Part shown: in pieces, positions 25,875-38,355 of the stretch | Numbering within the stretch: position 1 is the first letter of the stretch | Layout: each line of letters begins with the position of its first letter | Source of the DNA: Pseudomonas hydrolytica | GTDB lineage: Bacteria; Pseudomonadota; Gammaproteobacteria; Pseudomonadales; Pseudomonadaceae | Assembly: GCF_021495345.1 (NCBI RefSeq) | Contig: NZ_CP099397.1 | Location: 1,178,001-1,242,000 of the forward strand | DNA length: 64,000 bases | Direction of reading: 5' to 3' | Position numbers and translations under genes: made by a program | Notes under the pieces: generated by a model | Databases searched by the model: none | The model's input: the letters and a program-made list of their open reading frames with translations, nothing else | What the model was told of the DNA's origin: nothing

Positions 25875-26789
25875 CTACGGCCCCGCCCAGCTCTCCAGCG
25901 CCAGCGCCTGCTGCAGGAAGTCGCACAGCGCCTGGACCTTGGGCGAGGCACGCCGCGCACGCGGATACAGGGCGTGGATCTGATCGTCGGTGGGCCTGAT
26001 CTCGGCCAGCACCTGCACCAGCCTGCCAGCCTGCAGGTCGCGCTGCACGATGAAGCGCGGCAGCACCGCCACGCCCAGGCCGGCCAGGGCCGCGTCGCGC
26101 ATGGCCTCGCCGTTGTTGCTGGTGAAGCGCCCGCCGGCCGCCAGGGTCAGTGGGCGCTGCGGGTCAGCCGGATCGTCGAACGACCACAACTGCCCGGCGC
26201 TCAGGTTGCAGTAGCCGATGCAGGGGTGTTCGAGCAGCTGCTCCAGGCGCTCGGGCGCGCCATGCTCGCGGATGTAGTCCGGGCTGCAGCACACCACCCG
26301 CGGGCTGCTGCCGAGGCGCCGGGCGATCAGGGCGCTGTCGTGCAGGCGCGAGATGCGCAGGCACAGATCGTAGCCTTCGCGCTCGAAGTCGCTGACGCGG
26401 TCGTCCAGCTGCAGGGCCAGTTCCAGCTGCGGATGCTGGCGCATGAACTCAGCCAGCCGCGGCGCCAGCCACAAGGTGCCAAAGCTCATCGGCGCAAGAA
26501 TGCGCAGGCTGCCGGCCAGGCTGCCATCCTCGAAGGCCACCGCCTCGGCGGCGCTCTGCAGTTCGGCCAGCGCGGCCTTGGCCTGGTGATAGAAGCGCTG
26601 GCCGCTGTCGGTCGGCGCCACCTTGCGCGTGGAGCGAAACAGCAGCCGGGCGCCCAGGTTGCGTTCCAGGTCGCTGAGACGCTTGCTGACGACCGACTTG
26701 GCCACCCCCAGCTGCTGGGCGGCGAGGCTGACGCTGCCGAGTTCGGCGACGCGCAGGAAGGTTTCGATTTCTTGAATATCCAGTTTCAT
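25875..26789 (-). CDS. LysR family transcriptional regulator
   Basis: A 304-residue regulator: N-terminal winged helix-turn-helix (IETFLRVAELGSVSLAAQQLGVAKSVVSKRLSDLERNLG, residues 5-43) and a type-2 periplasmic-binding-like effector domain (about 90-295). The ATG at 26789 begins MKLDIQEIETF; the longer frame to 26828 is unlikely. It is divergent from ycaC with 182 bases between, so it may regulate that gene, the common LysR arrangement. The effector is unknown. Confidence 0.88.
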   Translation of the reverse strand: MKLDIQEIETFLRVAELGSVSLAAQQLGVAKSVVSKRLSDLERNLGARLLFRSTRKVAPTDSGQRFYHQAKAALAELQSAAEAVAFEDGSLAGSLRILAPMSFGTLWLAPRLAEFMRQHPQLELALQLDDRVSDFEREGYDLCLRISRLHDSALIARRLGSSPRVVCCSPDYIREHGAPERLEQLLEHPCIGYCNLSAGQLWSFDDPADPQRPLTLAAGGRFTSNNGEAMRDAALAGLGVAVLPRFIVQRDLQAGRLVQVLAEIRPTDDQIHALYPRARRASPKVQALCDFLQQALALESWAGP

Positions 26790-26971
26790 GGAACGACCGT
26801 GCGGGGGATTCGGGATGCCGCTCAGCATAACGCCTGGTCGCCGCAGGTGATTGTTCGTTCAAAGCGAAAAGCCATTTCGCCGGGTGGCGGGAGGTGGAAC
26901 GTTGCGCTGGCGGCTACGCTTGAAATCCCCCACTACGGGTTGATTCGCTCACTGCCAATGGAGGCTACGCC

Positions 26972-27586
26972 ATGTCTTTTACCTACAAGCGTCTGAACAA
27001 GGACGATGCCGTCGTGCTGCTGGTCGACCACCAGGCCGGCCTGCTCTCGCTGGTGCGTGACTACTCGCCGGACGAGTTCAAGAACAACGTGCTGGCGCTG
27101 GCCGATATCGCCAAGTTCTTCAACCTGCCGACCATCCTCACCACCAGCTTCGAGAACGGCCCCAACGGTCCGATCGTGCCCGAGCTCAAGGCCATGTTCC
27201 CCGATGCTCCCTATATCGCCCGGCCGGGGCAGATCAACGCCTGGGACAACGCCGACTTCGTCAAGGCCATCGAAGCCACCGGGCGCAAGCAGCTGATCAT
27301 CGCCGGGGTGGTCACCGACGTCTGCGTCGCCTTCCCGACCCTGTCGGCGCTGGAGGCCGGCTATGAGGTCTTCGTCGTCACCGATGCTTCGGGCACCTTC
27401 AATACCAGCGTGCGCGATGCCGCGCTGATGCGCATGGCCCATGCCGGCGCGCAGATGCTCAACTGGTTCAGCGTCGGCTGCGAACTGCACCGCGACTGGC
27501 GCAACGACATCGAGGGCTTCGGCGGCATCCTCGGCGGGCACCTGCCGGCCTACGCCAACCTGATCCAGAGCTACAGCCAGAAGTGA
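26972..27586 (+). CDS. ycaC: YcaC-type isochorismatase-family hydrolase
   Basis: A 204-residue cysteine hydrolase of the isochorismatase-like superfamily, close to E. coli YcaC, whose substrate is unknown. Residues of the triad are visible: Asp in LLVDHQAGL (about 19) and Cys in VVTDVCVAFPTLSALEAGYEV (about 118); the lysine is expected near residue 84. It starts MSFTYKRLNKDDAVVLLVDHQ at 26972 after GGAGG. Probably controlled by the divergent LysR gene. A GC-rich inverted repeat (27596-27620) follows but has only a weak T-run. Confidence 0.9.
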   Translation: MSFTYKRLNKDDAVVLLVDHQAGLLSLVRDYSPDEFKNNVLALADIAKFFNLPTILTTSFENGPNGPIVPELKAMFPDAPYIARPGQINAWDNADFVKAIEATGRKQLIIAGVVTDVCVAFPTLSALEAGYEVFVVTDASGTFNTSVRDAALMRMAHAGAQMLNWFSVGCELHRDWRNDIEGFGGILGGHLPAYANLIQSYSQK

Positions 27587-27620
27587 CGCGGCGAGCCCCC
27601 GCCGGCGCTTGCCGGCGGGG

Positions 27621-28067
27621 CTATGGGGTATGCGGCCAAGGTGCTTGCAACAGCAACACCAGGAGCAGCCCCGGTATCAGCGACAGGACCCACAGTTGCC
27701 AGTGGGCGAGGTACAGCTCGCGGAAGATTTCCCCCGGCGCCCAGGTGTTGCCGAAGGATGGCGCGAACGCCACGGCGCAGCAGTAGGCTGCCAGTGCGGC
27801 TGCCGCGACAAAGGTCGCGATCAGTGCCGGGCCGCCGTGACGACGCAGCAGACCCAGTGCGGAGCAGGCGAAGAACAACAGCAGGCCGGGTAGCGAGGCG
27901 AACAGCACCTCGCTGGCTGGATGGCTGCCGGGTTCGAGTGTCAGAGGCCATTCCAGCCACAGCCGGTCATGGCGGAGTTCGCCGGTGAGCAGGCCGATGA
28001 ACAGGCCGGCGCTGAGGGGGATGCCAAGGCCTTGCAGCAGCCGCACGGCCGGCTCACGCAGAACCAT
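27621..28067 (-). CDS. Small polytopic membrane protein, unknown
   Basis: A 148-residue protein with four predicted membrane helices (residues about 10-28, 52-73, 80-100 and 122-141). It lies 4 bases after dauR on the same strand, so is probably in its transcript. No family recognised; no charged or metal-binding motif stands out. It could be a passenger gene rather than part of arginine metabolism. Confidence 0.6.
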   Translation of the reverse strand: MVLREPAVRLLQGLGIPLSAGLFIGLLTGELRHDRLWLEWPLTLEPGSHPASEVLFASLPGLLLFFACSALGLLRRHGGPALIATFVAAAALAAYCCAVAFAPSFGNTWAPGEIFRELYLAHWQLWVLSLIPGLLLVLLLQAPWPHTP

Positions 28068-28071
28068 GGGG

Positions 28072-28701
28072 CTAGCCCTCGCCCTTGATTTCCTTGAGGT
28101 GCTTGTACACCGTCGCCCGGCCCATGTTCAGCACGTTGGCCACGTAGTTGGCGGCGCTCTTGCCCTTGAACGCGCCTTCGGCGTGCAGCGCCTCGACCAG
28201 TTCGCGCTTGTGCTCGCGGGTCAGCAGGTTGAGGCCGAGCTGGCGCTGGCGCAGCCAGGCGTGGAGGAAGGTGTTGATACGTTCCTGCCAGTCGTCGCGA
28301 AACAGCGCGTCGGGCTGGGGGATCAGCTTGTTCGCCGAGAGGAACAGGTCGAGTGCCTGACGGGCGCTCTCGAACAGCGAAATATTGAGGTTGATGCACA
28401 GCAGCGCGACCGGCTTGCCGCCGGCATCGCGCAGCACGCTGCTGACCGAGCGGATCTTCTGCCCGTCCCAGTTGAGCTTCTCGTAGGGGCCGATGTTGCG
28501 CGCGTCGCCGGCGTCGTCGAGCATGTCTTCGAGGGCGGCGTCATCGCCCACCGCGCGCTTGGAGATGTTGTTGGCGATATGGTCGATCTTCTGCGTGCGC
28601 AGGTCGTGCAGCACCACCTCGGCATGGGGGAAGAACAGGGTGGCGATGGCGTCGGCGATGGCGCGGTAGTTGTCGAGGTCGGCGGCGGGGCGGGGCGTCA
28701 T
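28072..28701 (-). CDS. dauR: D-arginine utilisation repressor, YheO-like
   Basis: A 209-residue DNA-binding protein with an N-terminal YheO-like PAS domain (about 10-120; ALFFPHAEVVLHDLRTQKIDHIANNISKR is typical) and a C-terminal HTH (FKGKSAANYVANVLNMGRATVYKHLKEIKG, about 178-207). In P. aeruginosa DauR represses dauBAR and is relieved by arginine. Here it is third in the dauB-dauA-dauR order, 112 bases after dauA. Start ATG 28701. Confidence 0.9.
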   Translation of the reverse strand: MTPRPAADLDNYRAIADAIATLFFPHAEVVLHDLRTQKIDHIANNISKRAVGDDAALEDMLDDAGDARNIGPYEKLNWDGQKIRSVSSVLRDAGGKPVALLCINLNISLFESARQALDLFLSANKLIPQPDALFRDDWQERINTFLHAWLRQRQLGLNLLTREHKRELVEALHAEGAFKGKSAANYVANVLNMGRATVYKHLKEIKGEG

Positions 28702-28813
28702 GCGGTGGGCTCCTGGGTCGGCGCGACGAGTGTGCCGCAAAGCGCCGGGGGAGTCATCAGGACGCGCCGGCGCCGCCCCCGGCTGCGGATGCGATCTGCG
28801 ACGGGCGTCGGGT

Positions 28814-30921
<2,108 letters not shown>

Positions 30922-30940
30922 GGCGGTGAAATCCAGGATG

Positions 30941-30971
30941 AACTTATTTGTCTATTCTGGACTTATTTGTA
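30941..30971 (-). promoter_or_regulatory. Direct repeats upstream of dauB, candidate DauR sites
   Basis: The decamer ACTTATTTGT occurs twice (30942-30951 and 30961-30970), 19 bases apart start to start, which puts the copies on nearly the same helix face. It is AT-rich and ends 20 bases before the dauB start, so a bound factor would block the promoter or translation start region. DauR is the obvious candidate; this is inference. Confidence 0.5.
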
Positions 30972-31210
30972 TTTGTCCGGCAAGGGACATGGCCGCCGGC
31001 TGTCCGTGGATGACGCATGGGTATAGATGGGAGGGACCGGATGGCTCGTGGTTGCCTGCGTCGCTGAGCGGTGCGGCGATCAGGCCAGGGCCTGCGCGCG
31101 CGGCGCACCCGGCGAAGGGGGGCACGAGGCCTGGCCGGAAAATGGCCGGGAGTGATTCCTCACCCCGCCCCGCGACAGCCCGAAGGGTGGCGGGCAGGGC
31201 TTGGGGCAAT

Positions 31211-31246
31211 AAAAAAGGCGAAGCCTCGCGGCTTCGCCTTTGTTTT
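31211..31246 (-). terminator. Terminator of rhlB
   Basis: A 12-bp perfect stem AAAGGCGAAGCC / GGCTTCGCCTTT (31214-31225, 31230-31241) with a TCGC loop, followed on the minus strand by a run of T (AAAAAA on plus at 31211). It ends rhlB transcripts 13 bases after the stop; on the plus strand the trailing TGTTTT makes it weakly bidirectional. Confidence 0.92.
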
Positions 31247-31258
31247 ACCTGCGATGGC

Positions 31259-32707
31259 TCAGTGCTTGCGCGGTACCGGCTTGAGCAGCTCATCCGGCGG
31301 CATTTCGCACTGGATCTTGCGGCCGATGAGCGCTTCGATCGGCGGCAGGGCGAAGGCGTCGTCTTCGCCGGCGAAGCTGATCGAGGTGCCGCTGCTGCCG
31401 GCACGGCCGGTACGGCCGATGCGGTGCACGTAGTCGTCCGGGTCTTCCGGCAGGGTGAAGTTGATCACGTGGCTGATGCCGTCGACGTGAATGCCGCGGC
31501 CGGCCACGTCGGTGGCCACCAGCACGCGGATATGCCCGGCGCGGAAGCCTTCGAGCACCTTGATGCGCTTGTGCTGCGGCACGTCGCCGGACATCTGCGC
31601 GGCGCTGACGCCGTCGCGGGTCAGGCGCTCCTCGATGCGGCGCACTTCGTCCTTGCGGTTGGCAAAGACCATCACCCGGTCCCAGGCGTTCTGCGTCACC
31701 AGGTTGTACAGCAGTTTGTACTTGTCGCTGGAGGCCACGGCGTAGACGTGCTGCTCGACGGTGTCGCTGGCGACGTTCTCCGGCTCGATCTCGACGATGG
31801 CCGGGTTGACCGTCCATTGCTTGGCCAGGTTCATCACGTCTTCGGTGAAGGTGGCGGAGAACAGCAGGGTCTGGCGGTCGCCCTTCATCGGCGTCTGGCG
31901 GATGATCTGGCGCACCTGCGGGATGAAGCCCATGTCGAGCATGCGGTCGGCTTCGTCCAGCACCATCACCTCGACCATGTCCAGGTGCACCTCGCCGCGC
32001 TGGTTGAAGTCCAGCAGGCGGCCCGGGGTGGCGACCAGGATGTCGCAGAAACGCGATTCGAGCTGCTTGAGCTGCTTGTCGAAGTCCATGCCGCCGACGA
32101 AGCTCATCACGTTGAGCTTGGTGTACTTGGTCAGCGCGACGGCGTCCTTGGCGATCTGCACCACCAGCTCGCGGGTCGGCGCGATGATCAGCGCGCGCGG
32201 CTCGCCCATGTAGCGTTCCTTCGGCGGCGGCGTCTGCAGCAGCTGGGTGATGATCGAGATGAGGAAGGCGGCGGTCTTGCCGGTGCCGGTCTGGGCGCGG
32301 CCGATGGCGTCCTGGCCCTTGAGGGTGTAACCCAGTACGCCGGCCTGGATCGGCGTGCAGTAGGGGAAGCCGAGGTCGTGGATGGCGTGCATCAGCTCGG
32401 GGGCGAGCTTGAAGTCGTGGAAGCGCGTCTTGCCTTCGGCCGGCTCGACCACGAAGTCTTCCAGCTTCCAGTTGTCCACCGGCTTGGCCGGGCGCTCGCG
32501 GCGCGGTTTGTCGGCCTTGGGCGGGCGAGGCTGCTGTGGCGCGGGGCTGTCGCTCGCAGTCTCGCTGGCTGGGCGGGCGGGCTTGTTCTTGCGGGGACGC
32601 TTGTCGTCTGCGCCACGGCTCTGGGCGGGCGCTGTTGCGGGTGACGGCGCTGGTTGTGGCTGCTCGTCTTCGGCTTTGCCGAACATTTTCTTGAGTGCTT
32701 TGAGCAC
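31259..32707 (-). CDS. rhlB: ATP-dependent RNA helicase RhlB
   Basis: A 482-residue DEAD-box helicase, which assists RNA turnover together with RNase E in gamma-proteobacteria. After a basic/proline-rich N-terminal extension (residues 10-75) come the motifs [12 protein letters not shown] (about 138), [21 protein letters not shown] (about 233), LFSATF (about 266), and [10 protein letters not shown] (about 431). The start ATG 32707 is followed by [16 protein letters not shown]. In P. aeruginosa this gene also flanks dauBAR. Single gene with its own terminator. Confidence 0.93.
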   Translation of the reverse strand: MLKALKKMFGKAEDEQPQPAPSPATAPAQSRGADDKRPRKNKPARPASETASDSPAPQQPRPPKADKPRRERPAKPVDNWKLEDFVVEPAEGKTRFHDFKLAPELMHAIHDLGFPYCTPIQAGVLGYTLKGQDAIGRAQTGTGKTAAFLISIITQLLQTPPPKERYMGEPRALIIAPTRELVVQIAKDAVALTKYTKLNVMSFVGGMDFDKQLKQLESRFCDILVATPGRLLDFNQRGEVHLDMVEVMVLDEADRMLDMGFIPQVRQIIRQTPMKGDRQTLLFSATFTEDVMNLAKQWTVNPAIVEIEPENVASDTVEQHVYAVASSDKYKLLYNLVTQNAWDRVMVFANRKDEVRRIEERLTRDGVSAAQMSGDVPQHKRIKVLEGFRAGHIRVLVATDVAGRGIHVDGISHVINFTLPEDPDDYVHRIGRTGRAGSSGTSISFAGEDDAFALPPIEALIGRKIQCEMPPDELLKPVPRKH

Positions 32708-32806
32708 GGGCTTCTCATCGATTGGTTAAGGAGTGAACGCCCGCCAGTGTAATGCAAGACGCGGGCGTGGCGAAGTGCTTCGCTCGCGCCTGTCAAGGGG
32801 CGGGAC

Positions 32807-33970
32807 TCAATTCTCCGGCAGACTGGCCAGCAGCAGGCGCTGGACGTTACCGCCCATGATCGCGGCGATCTCCTCGGCGGAGAAGCCGGCGCCCTGCAGG
32901 CCTTCGGTGAGCTGCGCCAGGCCGGTGACATCGAACGGCGTGTGTACGGTGCCGTTGAAATCCGACCCCAAGGCGACGTGCTCGACACCGACCTTGTCCG
33001 CCGTGTAACGGATGGCGCGGACTATGGCCGCGACCGAGGTGTCGCACACCGCGGTGCTCCAGTAGCCGATGCCGATCACTCCACCCGTGGCGGCGATGGC
33101 CTGCAGGTGCTTGTCGCTGAGGTTGCGCGTGCCGGGGCAGGTGCCCTCGACCCCGGTGTGCGAGACCAGCACCGGGCGCGTGGCCATGGCCAAAACGTCG
33201 TCGATCAGCGGGCGCGAGGCGTGGGCCAGGTCGACCAGCATGGATTTTTCTTCCAGACGCGCGATGACCTGTCGCCCCAGCGGGGTCAGGCCGTCTTTCT
33301 TCAGGCCGTGGGCCGAGCCGCCGACCTCGTTGTCGAAGAAGTGGGTCAGCCCGGCGATACGAAAACCGGCGTCATACAGCGCATCGACGTTTTCCAGCCT
33401 GTTCTCGATGGGTTGCAGGCCCTCGGTGGCGAGCAGGCCGGCCACGCGACGCGGGTCCTTCTCCCAGGCCTCGATGAAGCGGGCAAGATCGTCGCGGCTG
33501 CGGATCAGCACCAGGCGCCCGTCACTGCCGGCCGCGGCGTCCTGAAGTTTCTGCGCCTGGTACAGCGCGCGCTGCAGCAGGCTGTTCCAGGTTTCCCGCG
33601 GCCAGCGCTGGGCCATGGCCAGCAGGGTGATGTTGTCGCTGTCCGCCTCATTGCTCTCCATGTTCAGGGCGCGCGGGGTCTTGGTCACGGTGGAGAACAC
33701 CTGCAGGCCGAGACGGCCTTCGAGCATGCGCGGCAGGTCGGAATGACCGTAATCGTAGCGTTTGAGCAGATCGCGCTCCCAGAGCAGGGCGTCGTCGTGC
33801 AGATCGGCGACGAACAGGCCCTGGTGCAGCTTCTGCGCGCTGGCGCTGGCCGGATAGGGCGGCGGGCTGGCGACGCTGTTCATCTGTGCGTCGATGACCT
33901 GAGGCAGGCCCAGCACGGCCAGGGCGGAGAGGGGTACCAGCAGAAGCAGGGCGATCAGCAGTTTGCGCAT
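32807..33970 (-). CDS. Membrane dipeptidase, peptidase family M19
   Basis: A 387-residue zinc dipeptidase of the renal-dipeptidase family. The N-terminal hydrophobic segment (MRKLLIALLLLVPLSALAVLG) is a signal anchor or signal peptide. Metal-site motifs are VADLHDDALLW (residues about 54-64, the His-x-Asp), the EGLQPI glutamate (about 183), VDLAHAS (about 245) and VLVSHTG (about 266); LGSDFNGTVHTP follows. It acts on dipeptides at the periplasmic side. Transcribed alone between rhlB and a GGDEF gene. Confidence 0.92.
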   Translation of the reverse strand: MRKLLIALLLLVPLSALAVLGLPQVIDAQMNSVASPPPYPASASAQKLHQGLFVADLHDDALLWERDLLKRYDYGHSDLPRMLEGRLGLQVFSTVTKTPRALNMESNEADSDNITLLAMAQRWPRETWNSLLQRALYQAQKLQDAAAGSDGRLVLIRSRDDLARFIEAWEKDPRRVAGLLATEGLQPIENRLENVDALYDAGFRIAGLTHFFDNEVGGSAHGLKKDGLTPLGRQVIARLEEKSMLVDLAHASRPLIDDVLAMATRPVLVSHTGVEGTCPGTRNLSDKHLQAIAATGGVIGIGYWSTAVCDTSVAAIVRAIRYTADKVGVEHVALGSDFNGTVHTPFDVTGLAQLTEGLQGAGFSAEEIAAIMGGNVQRLLLASLPEN

Positions 33971-34068
33971 CGAGGGCCATCCAGGCGTGTTGTTATGCCG
34001 GCCACTCTAGCAGGGAAGCGCTGCACTCTTGGAGTAGGGTGAGCCCTGCGCAGCATGCTGAGCAGGGC

Positions 34069-35007
34069 TTAACCGCAGAGGCAGTTGCGCCCCTGTTGCT
34101 TGGCCTGGTACAGCGCGGCATCGGCGCGGGCGATCAGGCCCTGCAGGCTGTCCTTCTGCTGCATCTGCGCCAGGCCGATGGAGATGGTCACGCCGGGCAG
34201 GATGCCGACCGGGGAATAGAAGGAGGCGATCTGCTCCAGGCTGACACGCAGGCGCTCGCCGATGCCGCGTGCGGACTCGGCGGAGATTTCCGGCAGGAGG
34301 ATGACGAACTCCTCGCCGCCGAAGCGGATCAGGCTGTCCTTGGGTCGCAGCTGGCTGCGCAGGGTATGGGCGACCAGGCACAGGGCGTAGTCGCCGGCCA
34401 GATGGCCATGCTGGTCGTTGTAGGCCTTGAAGTGATCGACATCCAGCATCAGCAACGACAAGGGCTCGTCATTGAAGGCGCAGCGGGTGCTTTCGCGTTC
34501 GAACACATGCTCCAGCCAGCGCCGGTTGAAGCAGCCGGTCAAGGTGTCGACGTTGGCGTTCTGCTCGCTGTCGAGAATCAGCCGATTGCCCTTGCGCACC
34601 CGCTCGCAGAGCAGCTCCAGCAGGTTCTGCATCATCTGCGGCGACTCTTGGAACAGCGCCACCAGCGACTCGCGGTGCAGGCGCAAGACGGTGGAGCGGC
34701 GCTCGGCCACCACGTAGGCAGAAGGGTGTTCGTTGTCGATGAAGCTGATTTCGCCGGCGCAGTCGCCGACCTCCAGGGTGCTGACCGCCTGGTTGTCCAG
34801 CGAGCCGAGGTAGACGCGCAGCTGACCTTCGATCAGCAGGTAGAGATGCTGGTTGCGGTTGAAAGGAGAGAGCAGGACTTCGCCAGCCTCCAGCTCGCAG
34901 GCGCGGAACTCCTGCAGCAGGTGGTCCAGGCTGCTGGCGGCCACCTTGTGAAACAGCCGCAGTTGTCGGATTTGATGCAGGTCTGCCTGCCAGTGCGCCG
35001 GTTTCAT
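34069..35007 (-). CDS. cNMP-binding-domain diguanylate cyclase
   Basis: A 312-residue protein with an N-terminal cyclic-nucleotide-binding (CAP_ED) domain (about 15-125; GDCAGEISFIDNEHPSAYVVAERRS is the phosphate-binding cassette) and a C-terminal GGDEF domain (about 150-312). The active-site loop is intact as RFGGEEF (about 241), and RxxD (RPKD, five residues upstream) is the product-inhibition I-site. So it should make c-di-GMP under control of a nucleotide, perhaps cAMP. Start ATG 35007 (MKPAHWQADLHQ). It has no transmembrane segment. Confidence 0.88.
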   Translation of the reverse strand: MKPAHWQADLHQIRQLRLFHKVAASSLDHLLQEFRACELEAGEVLLSPFNRNQHLYLLIEGQLRVYLGSLDNQAVSTLEVGDCAGEISFIDNEHPSAYVVAERRSTVLRLHRESLVALFQESPQMMQNLLELLCERVRKGNRLILDSEQNANVDTLTGCFNRRWLEHVFERESTRCAFNDEPLSLLMLDVDHFKAYNDQHGHLAGDYALCLVAHTLRSQLRPKDSLIRFGGEEFVILLPEISAESARGIGERLRVSLEQIASFYSPVGILPGVTISIGLAQMQQKDSLQGLIARADAALYQAKQQGRNCLCG

Positions 35008-35198
35008 CGCGGTTCTGTCGCGCCTGGCTTGGCATCGAGGCCAGATGGCATCACAAACGCTCCTTGTCGTGGTCACGTACGCCCTTCGACATTATTCCCG
35101 CCCCCGAGGCGAGGCAATGCTTGCCCGTGGCCACGCCGACCAATGGTTACTTGACGATTCCGAGTTGTTAACTGGCGCGCGTCCCTGCGCGAAAGCCG

Positions 35199-37100
35199 TC
35201 ACGCTTGCGGGTTGATGCGATGCGCCACGGCGTAGCCTGCGAGGCGTTGGCCGACCGCTGCAATCAGCGTCTGGTCCTGGCTCGGCAGGTACACCTGAGC
35301 CAGTTGGCCGAGCTGGTCATCGCTGCTCACCTCGACGCGAATATCGGGGTGCAGCTCACGCAGGGCGCTCTGGTAGACGCGGGCAATGGCATCGAAGCGC
35401 AGCGCCGGTTTGAAGGTCTTGCCCACCGCCGTGACCGGAATGGCGTCGATGATCCAGGCGTCCTTGGGCACTGCGGCGCGCTCGGGAATGTGCGCCGCGG
35501 CGTGCTCGAGCAACTCGGCCTCGCTGGCCTGTGCGCCGGGTTTGAGCTGCACGTACACCACCGGCAGTTCGCCGGCCTTCTCGTCGGGTTTGCCGACCGC
35601 GGCCGCCAGGGCCACGGCCGGGTGCTTGTGCAGCGCCTCCTCGATCATCTGCGGATCGATGTTGTGGCCGCCGCGGATGATCAGATCCTTGCTGCGCCCG
35701 GTCAGCCAGATATAGCCGTCTTCGTCCTTGCGGCCGAGGTCGCCGGTATTGAACCAGTCGCCGTCGACCCAGATGTCGGCGTTCTTGCTGGCCTGCAGGT
35801 AGCCCTTGAACACCGTGGCGCCGCGGATGCACAGATTGCCGATCTCGTTCGGCGCGGCATCTCGCAGGTAGCGCCCCTGTTCGTCGAGCACCTTGATGCT
35901 CACGTCGCAGTAGGGCATGCGCAGGCCGATGGAGCCGGGGCGGCGCTCACCGGCCGGCGGGTTGGCGCAGCTGCCGCAGGTGCCTTCGGTCAGGCCGTAG
36001 CCTTCGATCAGGGTCAGCCCGGTCTTGGCCTCGAACTGGCGGATCAGCTCCACCGGCATCGGCGCGGCGCCGCACAGTGCGTACTTCAGCGAGGACAGGT
36101 CATACCCCTCGCTGGGAACCTGCAGCAGGCCGGCATAGATGGTGGGAACCCCGCTGAAGAAGCTGACCCTGTAGCGTTCGATCACCTTCCAGAAGTTGCC
36201 GATCAGGCTGGTGTTGCGATAGCCCTGCGGGGTGGCCAGCAGCACCTCGGCGCCGCCGATGAAGGCGGTCAGGCCGGTGACCACCACGCCGTTGACGTGA
36301 AACAGCGGCAGGCCGCAGAGGGTGACATCGCCCGGGGCGAAGCGGGTCACCAGATTCATGCTGTAGGCCATGGCCACTTCGTTGGCGTGGCTGTGCGGCG
36401 CCAGTTTCGGCGTGCCGGTGGTGCCGCCGGTATGGAAGTAGCTGGCGATGTCCTCGGGCAGAATGTTGCGGCCGCTTTCCAGGTGGTCGGCGGGGCAGGT
36501 CGCGATGGTCTCGTCGAAATCCAGCACGCCGTCGGGCAGGGGGGCGCGCTGGGCCTTGAGCGCGCTGCGCTGCGGTTCCGGCAGCAGGTTGGCCAGGTCC
36601 ACGCAGAGAATCGCCTTGAGCTCCGGCAGATGGTCGCGCATGGCGCTGACCTTGTCCCACAGGTCGGTGCCGGGGAAGGGCGCCAGGGTCACCAGCAGCT
36701 CGGAATCGGCGGCGTGGATCAGTTCAGCGATATGCGCGGGTTCGAGCAGCGGGTTGATCGCGTTGACGATGCCGGCCGCCTCGCCGCCCCAGATAGTGAA
36801 GTGGGTCTGCGGCAGGTTGGGCAGGAGGAAGGACACCGCCTTGCCCGGCCGCAGGCCGAGGCGGTGGAAGGCGTTGGCGGTCTGGGTGATCTTGCCCAGC
36901 AACTCGGCATAGCTCAGGCGCAGCGGCGTTTCATCGCCCGTGCCCTGCAGGATGAACGACAGCGCCGGGGCGTCCGGCTGGGCGGCGGCACTGCGACGGA
37001 TCAGCTCGTAGGTGCTGGCGGGCAGCTCGCGCGCTGCGAGCGGGGTTTTCTCGATCTGCTCGATATCCTGCAGGGTGCGAATCAGGGGCGCTGTCGTCAT
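35199..37100 (-). CDS. Acyl-CoA synthetase (AMP-forming)
   Basis: A 633-residue adenylate-forming enzyme (family acyl-CoA synthetase/AMP-acid ligase). Seen: P-loop SYFHTGGTTGTPKLAPHSH (about 226-244), GYGLTEG (about 375), GDLGRKDEDGYIWLTGRSKDLI (about 464-485), and a C-terminal lysine in TAVGKTFKPAL (about 574). The fatty-acid chain length cannot be inferred. From memory the P. aeruginosa equivalent is also adjacent to the carboxylesterase gene. Start ATG 37100. Confidence 0.88.
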   Translation of the reverse strand: MTTAPLIRTLQDIEQIEKTPLAARELPASTYELIRRSAAAQPDAPALSFILQGTGDETPLRLSYAELLGKITQTANAFHRLGLRPGKAVSFLLPNLPQTHFTIWGGEAAGIVNAINPLLEPAHIAELIHAADSELLVTLAPFPGTDLWDKVSAMRDHLPELKAILCVDLANLLPEPQRSALKAQRAPLPDGVLDFDETIATCPADHLESGRNILPEDIASYFHTGGTTGTPKLAPHSHANEVAMAYSMNLVTRFAPGDVTLCGLPLFHVNGVVVTGLTAFIGGAEVLLATPQGYRNTSLIGNFWKVIERYRVSFFSGVPTIYAGLLQVPSEGYDLSSLKYALCGAAPMPVELIRQFEAKTGLTLIEGYGLTEGTCGSCANPPAGERRPGSIGLRMPYCDVSIKVLDEQGRYLRDAAPNEIGNLCIRGATVFKGYLQASKNADIWVDGDWFNTGDLGRKDEDGYIWLTGRSKDLIIRGGHNIDPQMIEEALHKHPAVALAAAVGKPDEKAGELPVVYVQLKPGAQASEAELLEHAAAHIPERAAVPKDAWIIDAIPVTAVGKTFKPALRFDAIARVYQSALRELHPDIRVEVSSDDQLGQLAQVYLPSQDQTLIAAVGQRLAGYAVAHRINPQA

Positions 37101-37146
37101 GCGTGTAGCTCTCCGTTAGGGCAAAGGCTGTTCAACGTGCAAGCGG

Positions 37147-37211
37147 GTAGGGTGCGCCGTGCGCACCAGATCGACGCCATCGCCGGTTTTGGTGCGCATG
37201 GCGCACCCTAC
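37147..37211. repeat. REP-like palindrome between acyl-CoA synthetase and carboxylesterase genes
   Basis: Arms with the cores GGTGCGCCGTGCGCACC (37151-37167) and GGTGCGCATGGCGCACC (37191-37207), each extended outward by GTAG/CTAC, face across about 23 bases. A clean example of the window-wide family. Confidence 0.82.
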
Positions 37212-37218
37212 GGCGCTA

Positions 37219-38355
<1,137 letters not shown>

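Larger units (their letters stand above)
30922..31258. other. 337-base region between dauB and rhlB
   Basis: Contains the dauB promoter-side direct repeats (30941-30971) and the rhlB terminator (31211-31246). The remaining bases between show no gene; reading frames there are shadows. Confidence 0.6.

Noticed and set aside
27596..27620. GC-rich inverted repeat after ycaC as a terminator
   Set aside because: The stem is good (CCCCCGCCGGC/GCCGGCGGGG) but there is no T-run, so it is not called as a terminator.
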